NCBI RefSeq assembly: GCF_000378745.1
Contig: NZ_KB905267.1
Span: forward strand, 1 to 64,000
Length of the DNA: 64,000 bases
Direction of reading: 5' to 3'
Source of the DNA: Prevotella amnii DSM 23384 = JCM 14753
GTDB lineage: Bacteria > Bacteroidota > Bacteroidia > Bacteroidales > Bacteroidaceae
Position 1 is the stretch's first letter. Each line of letters opens with the position of its first letter. Both the position numbers and the translations under genes were made by a program. Shown here piece by piece: positions 51,634-60,384 of the stretch. The notes beneath the pieces were generated by a model. It was given only the letters and a program-made list of their open reading frames with translations, was not told the DNA's origin and made no database searches.

Positions 51634-51828
51634 TTAAGGTTTTCCGCTTAGCCAGTCAGGGAATTCATTTATTGGTTTTGAATCTCCGTTCACGTCAGTT
51701 TCCTCAGGTTTTTCCCACGGATTTACTTTGAAGTTTTCTTTGTTTGTAAACCCAGAGCTACAAATTATCTGCATAGAGCTTTCCATTTTCAAAATTGTAG
51801 CGACTGGCTTTTCGTACATTTTTTTCAT
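51634..51828 (-). CDS. Small peptide preceding the fimbrillin gene
   Basis: A 64-residue protein beginning MKKMYEKPVATILKMESS, then MQIICSSGF and a polar, Pro-rich C-terminus ending WLSGKP. N-termini of the form M-K-K-x-Y-x-x-P with a following hydrophobic patch and a Gly are common in small Bacteroidales proteins next to fimbrillin-like genes; no function is established. It has no classical signal peptide. It has its own promoter region with a C14 tract and is likely the first gene of an operon with the fimbrillin. Confidence 0.6.
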   Translation of the reverse strand: MKKMYEKPVATILKMESSMQIICSSGFTNKENFKVNPWEKPEETDVNGDSKPINEFPDWLSGKP

Positions 51829-51896
51829 TACTTTTTCCTTTCTTGTTTGACATCATACGCCAAAACATATTAATTATTTTGATCTTTTTTCCTCTT

Positions 51897-51904
51897 CAAA
51901 GGTA
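51897..51904 (-). promoter_or_regulatory. -7 element of the peptide-fimbrillin unit
   Basis: TACCTTTG on the minus strand; predicted start near 51890, about 62 bases before the peptide's start. The -33 box is AT-rich without TTTG. The C14 tract begins 28 bases further upstream. Confidence 0.5.
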
Positions 51905-51932
51905 ATACTTTTATTTCTTTAAAAAGAATATT

Positions 51933-51946
51933 CCCCCCCCCCCCCC
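51933..51946 (-). repeat. Fourteen-base C tract upstream of a promoter
   Basis: An uninterrupted run of 14 C (G on the coding strand), at about -43 to -56 from the predicted start of the peptide-fimbrillin transcript. A run of this length in AT-rich DNA is striking and is prone to slipped-strand changes. Confidence 0.85.
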
Positions 51947-52342
51947 AAGAATTATAGTTTTTTAAGATGTTTGTTATATTTTCACCTAATTATTTGTTTT
52001 TTAGGCTATTATTTATAGGTGTAAAGGTAGGCGGAAAACTTTTTGGTGGCTTCTTTTTTATGGGAAGTAGGGAAGAAAAGGCACGGCTTTAGCAGCTATA
52101 AAATGTAATTTTTTTTCTATATAGAGCATAGCCTTTTTTGGTAAAAAGGAGATGAGGGGTAGGCAAAAATAAATTATTTTTCTAACAAAAATAGATTAAA
52201 AATGTACTAAAAATAGCTTATTTTTCTCTCCTGCTCTTTATCTTTTCCTTTCTTTTCAGTCCTTTTTATGTAGGTAAAGGCAGGTGTTTTGCTTTGGGGT
52301 GGTAGTGATAAAGTTTTTTTATCCCTATGCTTTGTGGGGCTT
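51947..52342. other. Gap between the fimbrillin unit and the radical SAM gene
   Basis: No gene recognised. It contains the second copy of the 60-base dispersed repeat (52166-52225). Two loosely similar G-rich segments flank it (around 52020-52048 and 52268-52300, both with GTAAAGG then CAGG or TAGG and a TGGTGG-like end). Confidence 0.5.
52166..52225. repeat. 60-base dispersed AT-rich repeat, copy 2
   Basis: Matches 9165-9224 at about 50 of 60 positions in the same orientation; the shared core is identical over 20 bases (ACAAAAATAGATTA then AAAATG). The left arm of the inverted repeat is degraded in this copy. Confidence 0.6.
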
Positions 52343-53125
52343 TTAATAAGATGCTTGGCAGGCTATTCCTAACGATTTTACTCTCTCGCATATAGCGTCT
52401 AACTCTTCGTGCGAGGCTTTTCTTAGGTGCGATGCAGGTGTTTCGCGCTCTATGGTGTATATCATCACCTCGTTAGGGGCTATGGCTTTGACGGCTTCGA
52501 GCCATGGTGCAACGAATGTTTCAGAGGTGTTAGTAATGTTTTCCCCTTGGTCGTTATATCCTTTAAGGAACATGGTTTGTATTATCAGTTTCCCTTTAAA
52601 GGCTTTCATGTTTTCTATTATTTTTTTTACGTTATAAGATGGTGCTGTGGGTCGGTCTACCTTTTTTATCCATTCGGTGTTAATGGTGTCGAGCTTTAAG
52701 ATGTTGTTATCTACCATTCTTAAAGCCTCGTGTACCTTTGGGCGGTGAATGAAGGTGGAATTGCTAAGGACAGATATTTTTGCCGTTGGGCAATATAAGT
52801 TTCTTAGGCTGATGGTGTCTTGTATAATCTCATAAAAGTGTGGGTGCGATGTAGGCTCTCCGTTCCCAGCAAAGGTTAGCACGTCAGGGGTGTAGCTGCT
52901 GGCTTTCATTTCTTTTAGCTTCTCTTCGAGCTTTTCAGCCACTAATGCTCTTGGCGGGTGTGGTGATGAGGTGTGCCGCTGGGCATTATATCCACACTCG
53001 CAGTATATGCAGTCGAAGGTGCATATTTTGCCATCGGCAGGCAAGAGGTTTATGCCGAGCGAAATGCCTAATCGGCGGCTATGTACAGGCCCAAAGATGG
53101 GAGAGGGGTAAATAATAGTGCTCAT
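52343..53125 (-). CDS. COG0731-type radical SAM protein
   Basis: A 260-residue enzyme with the radical SAM cluster C-x3-C-x2-C in CTFDCIYCECG and a downstream VLTFAGNGEPTSHPHF (the GGE-like SAM contact). FGPVHSRRLGISLGINLLP at the N-terminus is characteristic of this group, related to the Fe-S oxidoreductase / wybutosine-like branch. Function unknown. I choose ATG 53125 because the promoter at 53153-53183 covers the longer start. Single-gene unit. Confidence 0.88.
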   Translation of the reverse strand: MSTIIYPSPIFGPVHSRRLGISLGINLLPADGKICTFDCIYCECGYNAQRHTSSPHPPRALVAEKLEEKLKEMKASSYTPDVLTFAGNGEPTSHPHFYEIIQDTISLRNLYCPTAKISVLSNSTFIHRPKVHEALRMVDNNILKLDTINTEWIKKVDRPTAPSYNVKKIIENMKAFKGKLIIQTMFLKGYNDQGENITNTSETFVAPWLEAVKAIAPNEVMIYTIERETPASHLRKASHEELDAICERVKSLGIACQASY

Positions 53126-53152
53126 ATTGCTTTGAAAAAAATATTCTGTAGG

Positions 53153-53183
53153 CAAAGGTAATATAAATATGTTTTAAGACAAA
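53153..53183 (-). promoter_or_regulatory. Promoter of the radical SAM gene
   Basis: Minus strand TTTG (53183-53180), 19 bases, TACCTTTG (53160-53153). The start point near 53146 decides for the ATG at 53125. Confidence 0.65.
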
Positions 53184-53253
53184 AGGGTATGTTTATAATC
53201 TTTCCCTCAGAGTGAGCTTTTCTTATGAATAGCGTAAATAAAATATAAAATCT

Positions 53254-53284
53254 TTTGTCCTTATTTTATTTTCCAGTAACTTTG
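53254..53284 (+). promoter_or_regulatory. ftsX operon promoter
   Basis: TTTG at 53254-53257, 19 bases, TAACTTTG at 53277-53284, 36 bases before the ftsX ATG. Confidence 0.65.
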
Positions 53285-53320
53285 TAGAAAATTTGTTGTA
53301 TTGTATTTTTTTTTAATAAT

Positions 53321-54199
53321 ATGGTAAAAAAGCGAAAGCAAGTACGCAGGCAGCATAGCTTACAGGTTGTAACCCTTTGTATTAGTACTGCAATGGTGTT
53401 AATATTAATAGGAATGGTGGTACTTACGGTGTTTACCAGTAGCAATCTAAGCTCTTTTGTAAAGGAAAATCTTAGCGTAACAATGATTCTTCAGCCCGAT
53501 ATAGACGAGCAGGCAGCTGCTACTCTTTACGAGCAGGTTAAGGGCGAAAGGTTTACCAGTGTGGCTAATTATATAAGTAAGGAGCAGGCTTTGGCAGATG
53601 GTACGAGGGAGCTTGGTGCAAATCCTGCCGAGTTTGCAGGGCAAAACCCTTTTACCAGTGAGATAGATGTTAATCTTAAAGCCGATTATGCTAATAACGA
53701 CTCTATAAGCTGGATATCAAAGCGTCTAAAGTCTTATCGTGGTGTTAGCGATGTTACTTATCGTCAAGACTTGGTAGAGAGTGTTAATAACACCTTGGGC
53801 AAGGTAGGTATAGTGTTATCGGTTATAGCAATACTTCTGACCATAGTGTCTTTTTCGCTTATAAACAACACTATTCGTCTAAGCGTTTATGCGCGTCGTT
53901 TTTCCATTCATACCATGAAGCTTGTGGGAGCCTCGTGGGGTTATATCCGTGCTCCTTTCTTAAAGCGTGCCATTATGCAGGGCTTTGTGTCTGCTTTGAT
54001 AGCCATAGTGGTTTTAGGTGGCTGCGTTCTCTCTTTGTATAGCTATGAGCCAGAGATAAGCAAGGTGCTTTCATGGGATACGTTAGTTGTTACGGCGCTT
54101 ATAATGTTGTGCTTTGGCATTTTTATAGCTACGCTGTGTTCAGCGTTGTCAGTTAATCGTTTCTTGCGTATGAAGGCAGGCGATTTATATAAAATATAG
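53321..54199 (+). CDS. ftsX: Cell-division permease FtsX
   Basis: A 292-residue inner-membrane protein. Four helices at about 20-43, 163-187, 214-236 and 250-278 frame a periplasmic loop (about 44-160) after the first. SLINNTIRLSVYARRFSIHT and MKLVGASWGYIRAPFL mark the FtsX permease domain. With the ATPase FtsE it controls septal peptidoglycan hydrolases. ftsE is not next to it here, as is usual in Bacteroidetes. First gene of a six-gene operon. Confidence 0.93.
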   Translation: MVKKRKQVRRQHSLQVVTLCISTAMVLILIGMVVLTVFTSSNLSSFVKENLSVTMILQPDIDEQAAATLYEQVKGERFTSVANYISKEQALADGTRELGANPAEFAGQNPFTSEIDVNLKADYANNDSISWISKRLKSYRGVSDVTYRQDLVESVNNTLGKVGIVLSVIAILLTIVSFSLINNTIRLSVYARRFSIHTMKLVGASWGYIRAPFLKRAIMQGFVSALIAIVVLGGCVLSLYSYEPEISKVLSWDTLVVTALIMLCFGIFIATLCSALSVNRFLRMKAGDLYKI

Positions 54200-54225
54200 A
54201 AATAAGAATAAGCATTTTTTACAAT

Positions 54226-54462
54226 ATGGAAAAACAGAATTTTGCTTTCGATAAGGCTAATTTTATTTTGCTTGCCATAGGTGTGGCAATAGTGGTGATA
54301 GGCTTTATCTTAATGAGTGGAAGTGGTTCAGGTGAGCATTTTTTTAACGTTAGCATTTTCAGCTTCCGTCGCATCACGTTAGCTCCAATAGTAACCTTTA
54401 TAGGTTTTGTTTCTATAATAGGTGCTATTTTGTATAAACCTAAAAAGCACAAAGAGCATTAA
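54226..54462 (+). CDS. DUF3098 membrane protein
   Basis: A 78-residue protein with two hydrophobic segments (about 11-31 FILLAIGVAIVVIGFILM, and 50-70 ITLAPIVTFIGFVSIIGAIL) and the conserved opening FAFDKANF. DUF3098 is a Bacteroidetes family of unknown role always close to ftsX and uppP. Its stop overlaps the start of uppP by one base (TAATG), so translation is coupled. Confidence 0.88.
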   Translation: MEKQNFAFDKANFILLAIGVAIVVIGFILMSGSGSGEHFFNVSIFSFRRITLAPIVTFIGFVSIIGAILYKPKKHKEH

Positions 54463-55316
54463 TGACTATTTTTCAAACCATTATTATAGCTATCGTAGAG
54501 GGTATTACAGAGTTTTTGCCTGTATCATCTACAGGGCACATGATAATAACCCAAAGTCTTTTAGGTGTTAAGCAAGGCGATCCTTTTGTTCATGCTTTTA
54601 CATTCATAATACAGTTTGGTGCTATCTTGTCTGTAGTATGTTTGTATTGGAAACGTTTTTTTAGTTTTAAGCATGTATCGTGTGTTGATAAAGAAAGAGG
54701 GTCTTCATTATTGAGTTTCTTTAGGTTTTATTGGCTGCTTTTCATAGGCTGTCTTCCTGCAGGTGTGGTAGGCTTATTAGCAAAGAAGAGTGGTTTGCTC
54801 GATTGGCTATTAGATTCTGTCTCTGTGGTGGCAGTAACGTTAGTTTTAGGCGGTGTGTTTATGCTTTTTTGCGATAGGCTTTTTAATAAAGGTAGGCAAG
54901 AGAGCAGGGTAAATGTAAGGCGTGCTTTTTGTATAGGTCTGTTCCAATGTTTGTCGGTTTTGCCGGGTATGAGCCGTTCTATGTCTACTATAGTGGGAGG
55001 TATGGCAAGCGGCTTGACGCGTAAGCATGCAGCAGAGTTTTCTTTTTTTGTAGCTGTTCCTTTAATGGCAGCTGCTACATTGCTCGATTTGTACGACTTG
55101 TTAAAGCATGGCACTCAGTGGGCTACCTTTCATAACCTTACCGTTTTAGCACTTGGTTGTGTAATAGCTTTTTTAGTAGCGTTACTGGCTATGAAGTGGT
55201 TTGTTAGTTTTCTTACAAAGTATGGTTTTCGTCTGTTTGGCTGGTATCGTATCATAGTGGGTGGTATTATCCTGATATTGTTAGCAATGGGTGTTAATCT
55301 TAATATGATAGAGTAA
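54462..55316 (+). CDS. uppP: Undecaprenyl-diphosphate phosphatase (BacA)
   Basis: A 284-residue inner-membrane enzyme recycling the lipid carrier for peptidoglycan and surface glycans. Catalytic motif 1 EGITEFLPVSSTGHM (about 13-27) and motif 2 LPGMSRSMSTIVGG are both present, with about eight membrane segments. The family confers bacitracin resistance when overproduced. Start overlaps DUF3098; truB follows after 34 bases. Confidence 0.96.
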   Translation: MTIFQTIIIAIVEGITEFLPVSSTGHMIITQSLLGVKQGDPFVHAFTFIIQFGAILSVVCLYWKRFFSFKHVSCVDKERGSSLLSFFRFYWLLFIGCLPAGVVGLLAKKSGLLDWLLDSVSVVAVTLVLGGVFMLFCDRLFNKGRQESRVNVRRAFCIGLFQCLSVLPGMSRSMSTIVGGMASGLTRKHAAEFSFFVAVPLMAAATLLDLYDLLKHGTQWATFHNLTVLALGCVIAFLVALLAMKWFVSFLTKYGFRLFGWYRIIVGGIILILLAMGVNLNMIE

Positions 55317-55350
55317 GAGTAATATTATTTGTTATCACCTTATAAGAAAT

Positions 55351-56052
55351 ATGAATTTTACAGAAGGGGTTATTATTCCGATAGATAAGCCGTATGGTAT
55401 AACCAGTTTTAAGGCGTTGGCTCATATACGTTACCTTTGCAGTAAGGTAAATGATGGCAAGGTAAAAATAGGTCATGCAGGCACTTTAGATCCTTTAGCA
55501 ACGGGGGTGTTGATACTTGCAACGGGTAGAAAGACAAAGCTCATAGAGTCTTTGCAGGCGCATACTAAGGAGTATGTAGCTACGTTGCAGTTAGGAGCTA
55601 CTACAGATAGTTACGATATGGAGCATGAAGAAAGCGAGAGTTTCCCAACAGCTCATATTACAGAGGAGCTTATAAGAGATGCTTTGCAGAGCTTTGTGGG
55701 CGAGATACAGCAGGTGCCGCCTACGTATAGTGCGGTGAAAGTGTCAGGACAGCGTGCTTACACTCTTCGTCGTGATGGTCAGCAGGTGGAGCTAAAGCCA
55801 AAAACGGTTCAGATAGATGAGATAGAATTACAATCATTCGATTCTTATAAGATGCAGATTACCATAAGGGTAGTTTGTGGTAAGGGCACTTATATTCGTG
55901 CTTTGGCACGCGACTTTGGTCGCTTTATACATAGCGGTGCTTATCTAAGGTCATTGCGTAGAGTGCGGGTAGGTGCAATTAATATAGACGACTGTATCGA
56001 TTATGACAATTTTGATAAGTGGTTAAGTAGTCAAACAATAGAAAAAGAATAA
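55351..56052 (+). CDS. truB: tRNA pseudouridine-55 synthase
   Basis: A 233-residue cytoplasmic enzyme converting U55 in the T loop of tRNAs. Catalytic D47 is in HAGTLDPLATGVL; KEYVATLQLGATTDSYD, VPPTYSAVKVSGQRAYTLRR and GTYIRALARDFG are further family motifs. It ends without the long PUA domain, as in Bacteroidetes relatives. The queA start is 10 bases after its stop. Confidence 0.96.
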   Translation: MNFTEGVIIPIDKPYGITSFKALAHIRYLCSKVNDGKVKIGHAGTLDPLATGVLILATGRKTKLIESLQAHTKEYVATLQLGATTDSYDMEHEESESFPTAHITEELIRDALQSFVGEIQQVPPTYSAVKVSGQRAYTLRRDGQQVELKPKTVQIDEIELQSFDSYKMQITIRVVCGKGTYIRALARDFGRFIHSGAYLRSLRRVRVGAINIDDCIDYDNFDKWLSSQTIEKE

Positions 56053-56062
56053 ACAAAAGAAT

Positions 56063-57247
56063 ATGAAGCTTTCACAATTTAAATTCAGCTTACCAGAAGA
56101 TCAGGTGGCTCTCTATCCACATTCTTCAGAGCGTATATTAAAACGTGCAGATGGTAGCGAGCAGAAGTTTACTGTAGTGCGTCGTGATGAGGGGAGATTA
56201 ATGGTAGTTCATCGCAAGTCGGGCAAAATAGACATGTTTAAAGGCGAGGTTACTGGCGAGCCTAAAGAAGAGGATTATATACGTTTTCGCGATGTGCTCA
56301 ACTATTTTGATGATGGCGATGCTTTTATCTTTAATGACACAAAGGTGTTTCCTGCCCGCTTATATGGCACAAAGGAAAAGACAGACGCCAAGATAGAGGT
56401 GTTCTTACTTCGTGAGTTAAACGCTGATATGCGCTTGTGGGACGTCCTTGTAGAGCCTGCTCGCAAGATACGTATAGGCAATAAGTTGTTTTTTGATGAA
56501 TCGGGGACAATGGTTGCTGAGGTAATAGATAACACTACATCACGTGGCCGTACGCTACGCTTCCTTTATGATTGCGATCATGATGAGTTTAAGCGTGAGC
56601 TTTTCTCGCTTGGTGAGGCACCATTACCACGTTATATTATAGACAATCGTCCAAAGAAAGAGGGGGAAGACTTTGCCCATGCCACTGAGGACGATTTAGA
56701 ATATTTCCAGTCGGTGTTTGCTAAAAACGAGGGTGCAGTGTCTGCTCCGGGTACTAATATACACTTTTCAGAGCATATGATGAAGATGATGGAGATAAAA
56801 GGTATAAAGAGTGCTTTTATAACGCTTCATTGTGCTTTGGGCAGTTTTCATGATATAGAGGTGGAGGATCTTACCAAACACAAGATGGATTCTGAAGAGA
56901 TGCATATCAATGCAGAAGCCTGTGCTGTGGTAAATAGCACTAAGAAAGCTATTCATAAGGTATGTGCCGTTGGTGCAAGTGTGGTTAAGGCTTGCGAAAC
57001 AGCAGTAGGCACGGACGGATTGTTAAAGGAATATGATGGCTGGACTAATAAGTTTATCTTCCCTCCTTACAAGTTTGGCTTGGCAGATTCTATGTTAGTA
57101 AACTTTTATCACCCTTATTCTGTTCTTTTAATGGAGACTGCAGCTTTTGGAGGTTATGATCTTATCATGCAGGCATACGATTTGGCTGTTAAGAACGGAT
57201 ATATGTTTGGCTGTTTTGGCGATTCTATGTTGATACTTGATGATTAA
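56063..57247 (+). CDS. queA: tRNA ribosyltransferase-isomerase QueA
   Basis: A 394-residue cytoplasmic enzyme moving the ribosyl part of SAM to preQ1 in tRNA, the next-to-last step of queuosine synthesis. Motifs: FIFNDTKVFPARLYG, LPRYIIDNRP, GAVSAPGTNIHFSE and KFIFPPYKF. It is longer than the usual 340-350 residues through an N-terminal insertion (about 28-75), as in other Bacteroidales. Its last codons overlap the folK start. Confidence 0.95.
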   Translation: MKLSQFKFSLPEDQVALYPHSSERILKRADGSEQKFTVVRRDEGRLMVVHRKSGKIDMFKGEVTGEPKEEDYIRFRDVLNYFDDGDAFIFNDTKVFPARLYGTKEKTDAKIEVFLLRELNADMRLWDVLVEPARKIRIGNKLFFDESGTMVAEVIDNTTSRGRTLRFLYDCDHDEFKRELFSLGEAPLPRYIIDNRPKKEGEDFAHATEDDLEYFQSVFAKNEGAVSAPGTNIHFSEHMMKMMEIKGIKSAFITLHCALGSFHDIEVEDLTKHKMDSEEMHINAEACAVVNSTKKAIHKVCAVGASVVKACETAVGTDGLLKEYDGWTNKFIFPPYKFGLADSMLVNFYHPYSVLLMETAAFGGYDLIMQAYDLAVKNGYMFGCFGDSMLILDD

Positions 57248-57662
57248 AACACATATAACATACCTTGCTTTAGGTACTAACCTTGGTGATAAGCAGGGGC
57301 TGATGTTTGCAGCTATAGACAAGATAAGTAAGAAGATTGGCGATGTTATCTGCCAATCTTCTTTTTATGAAACAAAGGCTTGGGGGTTTAAAAGCAAAAA
57401 TACTTTTCTTAATGCTTGTGTAAAGGTAAAAACAAGTCTTTCCGTTTGGGAGGTATTGGCTGTAACACAGTCTATAGAAAGAGAGCTGGGGCGTATAAAA
57501 AAGTCGGTTAATGGGCAGTATTCTGACCGCACTATGGATATAGATATACTCCTTTATGATGATATAAATATTAACACTACAGCCCTCACCGTGCCTCATC
57601 CTAAGATGTATGAGCGCGACTTTGTCATGAAGCCTTTAAAGGAGATACAGCATAAAAGCTGA
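57240..57662 (+). CDS. folK: Hydroxymethyldihydropterin pyrophosphokinase
   Basis: A 140-residue cytoplasmic enzyme of folate synthesis. YLALGTNLGDKQ at the N-terminus and YSDRTMDIDILLYDD with the metal-binding Asp pair are the signature. The real start is ATG 57240, overlapping the queA stop by 8 bases; the frame begins with TTG at 57237. Last gene of the ftsX operon, converging on folA, with no clear terminator between. Confidence 0.94.
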   Translation: MIKTHITYLALGTNLGDKQGLMFAAIDKISKKIGDVICQSSFYETKAWGFKSKNTFLNACVKVKTSLSVWEVLAVTQSIERELGRIKKSVNGQYSDRTMDIDILLYDDININTTALTVPHPKMYERDFVMKPLKEIQHKS

Positions 57663-57714
57663 GCCGTCTGCCTGTTGTAAAGGAAATGTTTTCTTTTAAG
57701 GCATTATCTTTTGC

Positions 57715-58200
57715 TTATTTCTTTTTGAGGTTTACAAATCTGAAAGCAGGGTGTTCATGGGTAGCCTTATGCTCTTCTATGAAAGTTTCTTTATATTGTG
57801 AGCGGTCAAACAGTGGGAAAAAGGCATCAGCATGTTCTGGTGTTGCCTCTATTTCTGTCAGGTAAAGCTCTTTAGCTAAGGGCAAAGCCTTTTCATAAAC
57901 CGACACTCCTCCTATGATAAAAACATGCTCATCTTCTTTGCATGATGAGAGTGCTTCTTCCAAAGAAGAATACACTTGGCAATTATGGAGATATTTTTTT
58001 TCTCTGCTTAACACTATGTTACGGCGGTTGGGTAGTGCTCCTTTAGGTAGCGAATCGTATGTCTTACGACCCATGATAATGGTGTTTCCCGTTGTAAGAG
58101 CTTTGAATCGTTTAAGGTCGTCCTTAATGTAATATATCAAATTGTTCTGATATCCTATGGCGTTGTTAGCTGCTATGGCAGCAATAATAGATATTTGCAT
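57715..58200 (-). CDS. folA: Dihydrofolate reductase
   Basis: A 161-residue cytoplasmic enzyme reducing dihydrofolate with NADPH. Visible: IAAIAANNAIGYQNNLI at the N-terminus, the FKALTTGNTIIMGRKTYDSLP block for NADPH, and VFIIGGVSVYEKALPLA. It pairs with thyA 40 bases upstream on the same strand, which oxidises the folate that FolA regenerates. Target of trimethoprim in general; no resistance mutation can be judged by eye. Confidence 0.95.
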   Translation of the reverse strand: MQISIIAAIAANNAIGYQNNLIYYIKDDLKRFKALTTGNTIIMGRKTYDSLPKGALPNRRNIVLSREKKYLHNCQVYSSLEEALSSCKEDEHVFIIGGVSVYEKALPLAKELYLTEIEATPEHADAFFPLFDRSQYKETFIEEHKATHEHPAFRFVNLKKK

Positions 58201-58240
58201 ATTATAAGAGTGTAATGTTTTTTATGTATAGTAACTACTA

Positions 58241-59035
58241 TCAGACAGCCACTGTGCCCGGAATGTGTGGGTAAGGGTTGTAGTCTTCTATCTTGAAATC
58301 GTCGTAATGGAAGCTAAAGAGATCCTTAACATCAGGGTTAATGATTATCTTTGGTAGTGGTCGAGGTGTGCGTGTGAGCTGTAGCTTTACTTGTTCGAGG
58401 TGGTTTAGATATATGTGTGTATCGCCTGTGGTGTGTATAAACTCGCCTACCTCTAACCCCGTTACTTGTGCCATCATGTGTAGTAAAAGCGAATATGAGG
58501 CTATATTGAATGGTACACCTAAGAAAGTATCAGCAGAACGTTGATATAGCTGTAGAGAGAGCTTACCTTCTGCAACATAAAACTGGAAGAGACAGTGGCA
58601 GGGAGGTAAAGCCATTTCGTCTACTTCGGCAGGGTTCCATGCCGTAACAAGCATTCTGCGTGAGGAAGGTGAGTGCTTTATCAGATCTAAAACGTTTTTT
58701 ATTTGGTCTATGCTTCCTCCTTTATAATCTGGCCATGAGCGCCATTGATGCCCATAAACAGGGCCAAGATCGCCATTCTCGTCTGCCCATTCGTTCCATA
58801 TTTTTACACCATGTTCTTGTAGATACTTTATGTTAGTATCTCCTTTAAGAAACCATAGTAGCTCGTATATTATACTTTTTAGATGTAGCTTTTTTGTAGT
58901 TAGCAAAGGAAAGCCATCTTCCATATTAAAGTGCATTTGATGTCCAAAGATAGAAAGAGTACCTACGCCTGTGCGATCTTCTCTCTTTACTCCTTCTTTT
59001 AAGATGCGTTTGAGCAGGTCTTGATATTGTTTCAT
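58241..59035 (-). CDS. thyA: Thymidylate synthase
   Basis: A 264-residue enzyme of exactly the E. coli length, methylating dUMP to dTMP with methylenetetrahydrofolate. The nucleophile is C146 in [37 protein letters not shown] and [12 protein letters not shown] are further conserved blocks. It lies upstream of folA in a folate-dTMP unit and 25 bases after the rRNA methyltransferase. Confidence 0.97.
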   Translation of the reverse strand: MKQYQDLLKRILKEGVKREDRTGVGTLSIFGHQMHFNMEDGFPLLTTKKLHLKSIIYELLWFLKGDTNIKYLQEHGVKIWNEWADENGDLGPVYGHQWRSWPDYKGGSIDQIKNVLDLIKHSPSSRRMLVTAWNPAEVDEMALPPCHCLFQFYVAEGKLSLQLYQRSADTFLGVPFNIASYSLLLHMMAQVTGLEVGEFIHTTGDTHIYLNHLEQVKLQLTRTPRPLPKIIINPDVKDLFSFHYDDFKIEDYNPYPHIPGTVAV

Positions 59036-59060
59036 TGTATGTTTTGTTATTAATGATACG

Positions 59061-60380
59061 TTATAAAATAATGTTAGGTTCCTTAGGAACGTATGTACTC
59101 CTTATTCTCCACTCTTGTGGATATAGGTTGTTAGCCCTGTTTCCAATGTTTTTGGCATACCCTAAAGGCTGGTTTTTATATGTTAGGAGTATTATTCCGT
59201 GAGGAATGTCATGGCTTAAAGTGATAGCTTCGCCTCTAAGATAGGCTATAGCGGTGTGATAGCTTACGTCTATAGTGGGGTAAAGGCTATTATCAGCATC
59301 TTTCATAAGAGCCTGACTAATATGAGGAATCTTATGTTTACCTTTCTCTTCAGGCTCATTAACGCCATAAGCTAATAGCTTTAGAGGTTTTAAAGCCTTA
59401 CGAAAGTAGTCTTCTTGTAATAATGATATGTTATTAGAGGGTATAGGATTTAGTCCTGGTTTGGTCTTTTGAAGTAAGCAGATAAAGAGTCCTTCTCCAA
59501 GCGTTTTGCCAGGTAAGAAGCGGTAAACAGGGAATTGCTGTGCTGTGGAATCTGCTCCGTTAAGCGGATTTCCTATTAGAGAGCCTGTAATGTTCCATTC
59601 TTTTTCTGTGTGTATAGGTAATAGTTTTGCGCCTAATTCCTTTATTATCCACGCTACATTTTCCTCGTTTTCAAGTGAATTGAATGTACAAGTGCTGTAT
59701 ATAAGGAAACCTCCTGGCTTAAGATTGTCCCAAATGTCTTTAATGATAGAGCGTTGTAGCTGGCAGCATTTCTTTACATTTTCCTTGCTCCAAGAGCTTA
59801 TTGCTTTGGGATCTTTGCGGAACATACCCTCTCCAGAGCATGGAACATCGGCTATGATAATATCGAAAAGGAGCTTTGTCTTTTTAAAATCTTTAGGGAA
59901 ATTATTAGTTACAGCTATTTTAGAATGTCCAAATTTCAGGATATTCTCTGATAGTATTTGTGCTCGTTTAGTAATAGGCTCATTGGCAATTAGCGTGCTT
60001 CCTATAGGAAAGGCTGACTGTGCGCATGTACTTTTACCACCCGGAGCAGCACATAGGTCGAGAGCTGTTATAGGATAGTGTATATATTGTCTTATGATAT
60101 GGTCAATAAACATTGACGAGGCTTCTTGTACATAGTAGCTTCCAGCATGGAAAAGCGGATCGAAAGTAAACGTAGGGCGCTCCTTTAGGTAATATCCGTC
60201 TTTACACCAAGGCACGTTATTACTTACTAAATCCATATTTACAGCACATCGTTTGAAGGGGTTTATCCTAATACTTATAGGGCAATCTTCTTGCTTTAAG
60301 CCTTTTATTAGTGTACGATATAGGTCTTCTCCCATTAAGATGCGTGTATATTCTTCAAAGTCTTTAGGAATGTTTATCAT
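59061..60380 (-). CDS. RsmB/RsmF-type rRNA m5C methyltransferase
   Basis: A 439-residue SAM-dependent RNA cytosine-5 methyltransferase. SAM motif [16 protein letters not shown], catalytic region [13 protein letters not shown] with the first Cys, and [12 protein letters not shown] with the second catalytic Cys. A C-terminal part of about 130 residues (from about 310) resembles the RsmF/YebU RNA-binding extension. Target most likely 16S C1407 by analogy; not proven. Four bases after topB. Confidence 0.9.
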   Translation of the reverse strand: MINIPKDFEEYTRILMGEDLYRTLIKGLKQEDCPISIRINPFKRCAVNMDLVSNNVPWCKDGYYLKERPTFTFDPLFHAGSYYVQEASSMFIDHIIRQYIHYPITALDLCAAPGGKSTCAQSAFPIGSTLIANEPITKRAQILSENILKFGHSKIAVTNNFPKDFKKTKLLFDIIIADVPCSGEGMFRKDPKAISSWSKENVKKCCQLQRSIIKDIWDNLKPGGFLIYSTCTFNSLENEENVAWIIKELGAKLLPIHTEKEWNITGSLIGNPLNGADSTAQQFPVYRFLPGKTLGEGLFICLLQKTKPGLNPIPSNNISLLQEDYFRKALKPLKLLAYGVNEPEEKGKHKIPHISQALMKDADNSLYPTIDVSYHTAIAYLRGEAITLSHDIPHGIILLTYKNQPLGYAKNIGNRANNLYPQEWRIRSTYVPKEPNIIL

Positions 60381-60384
60381 ATCG

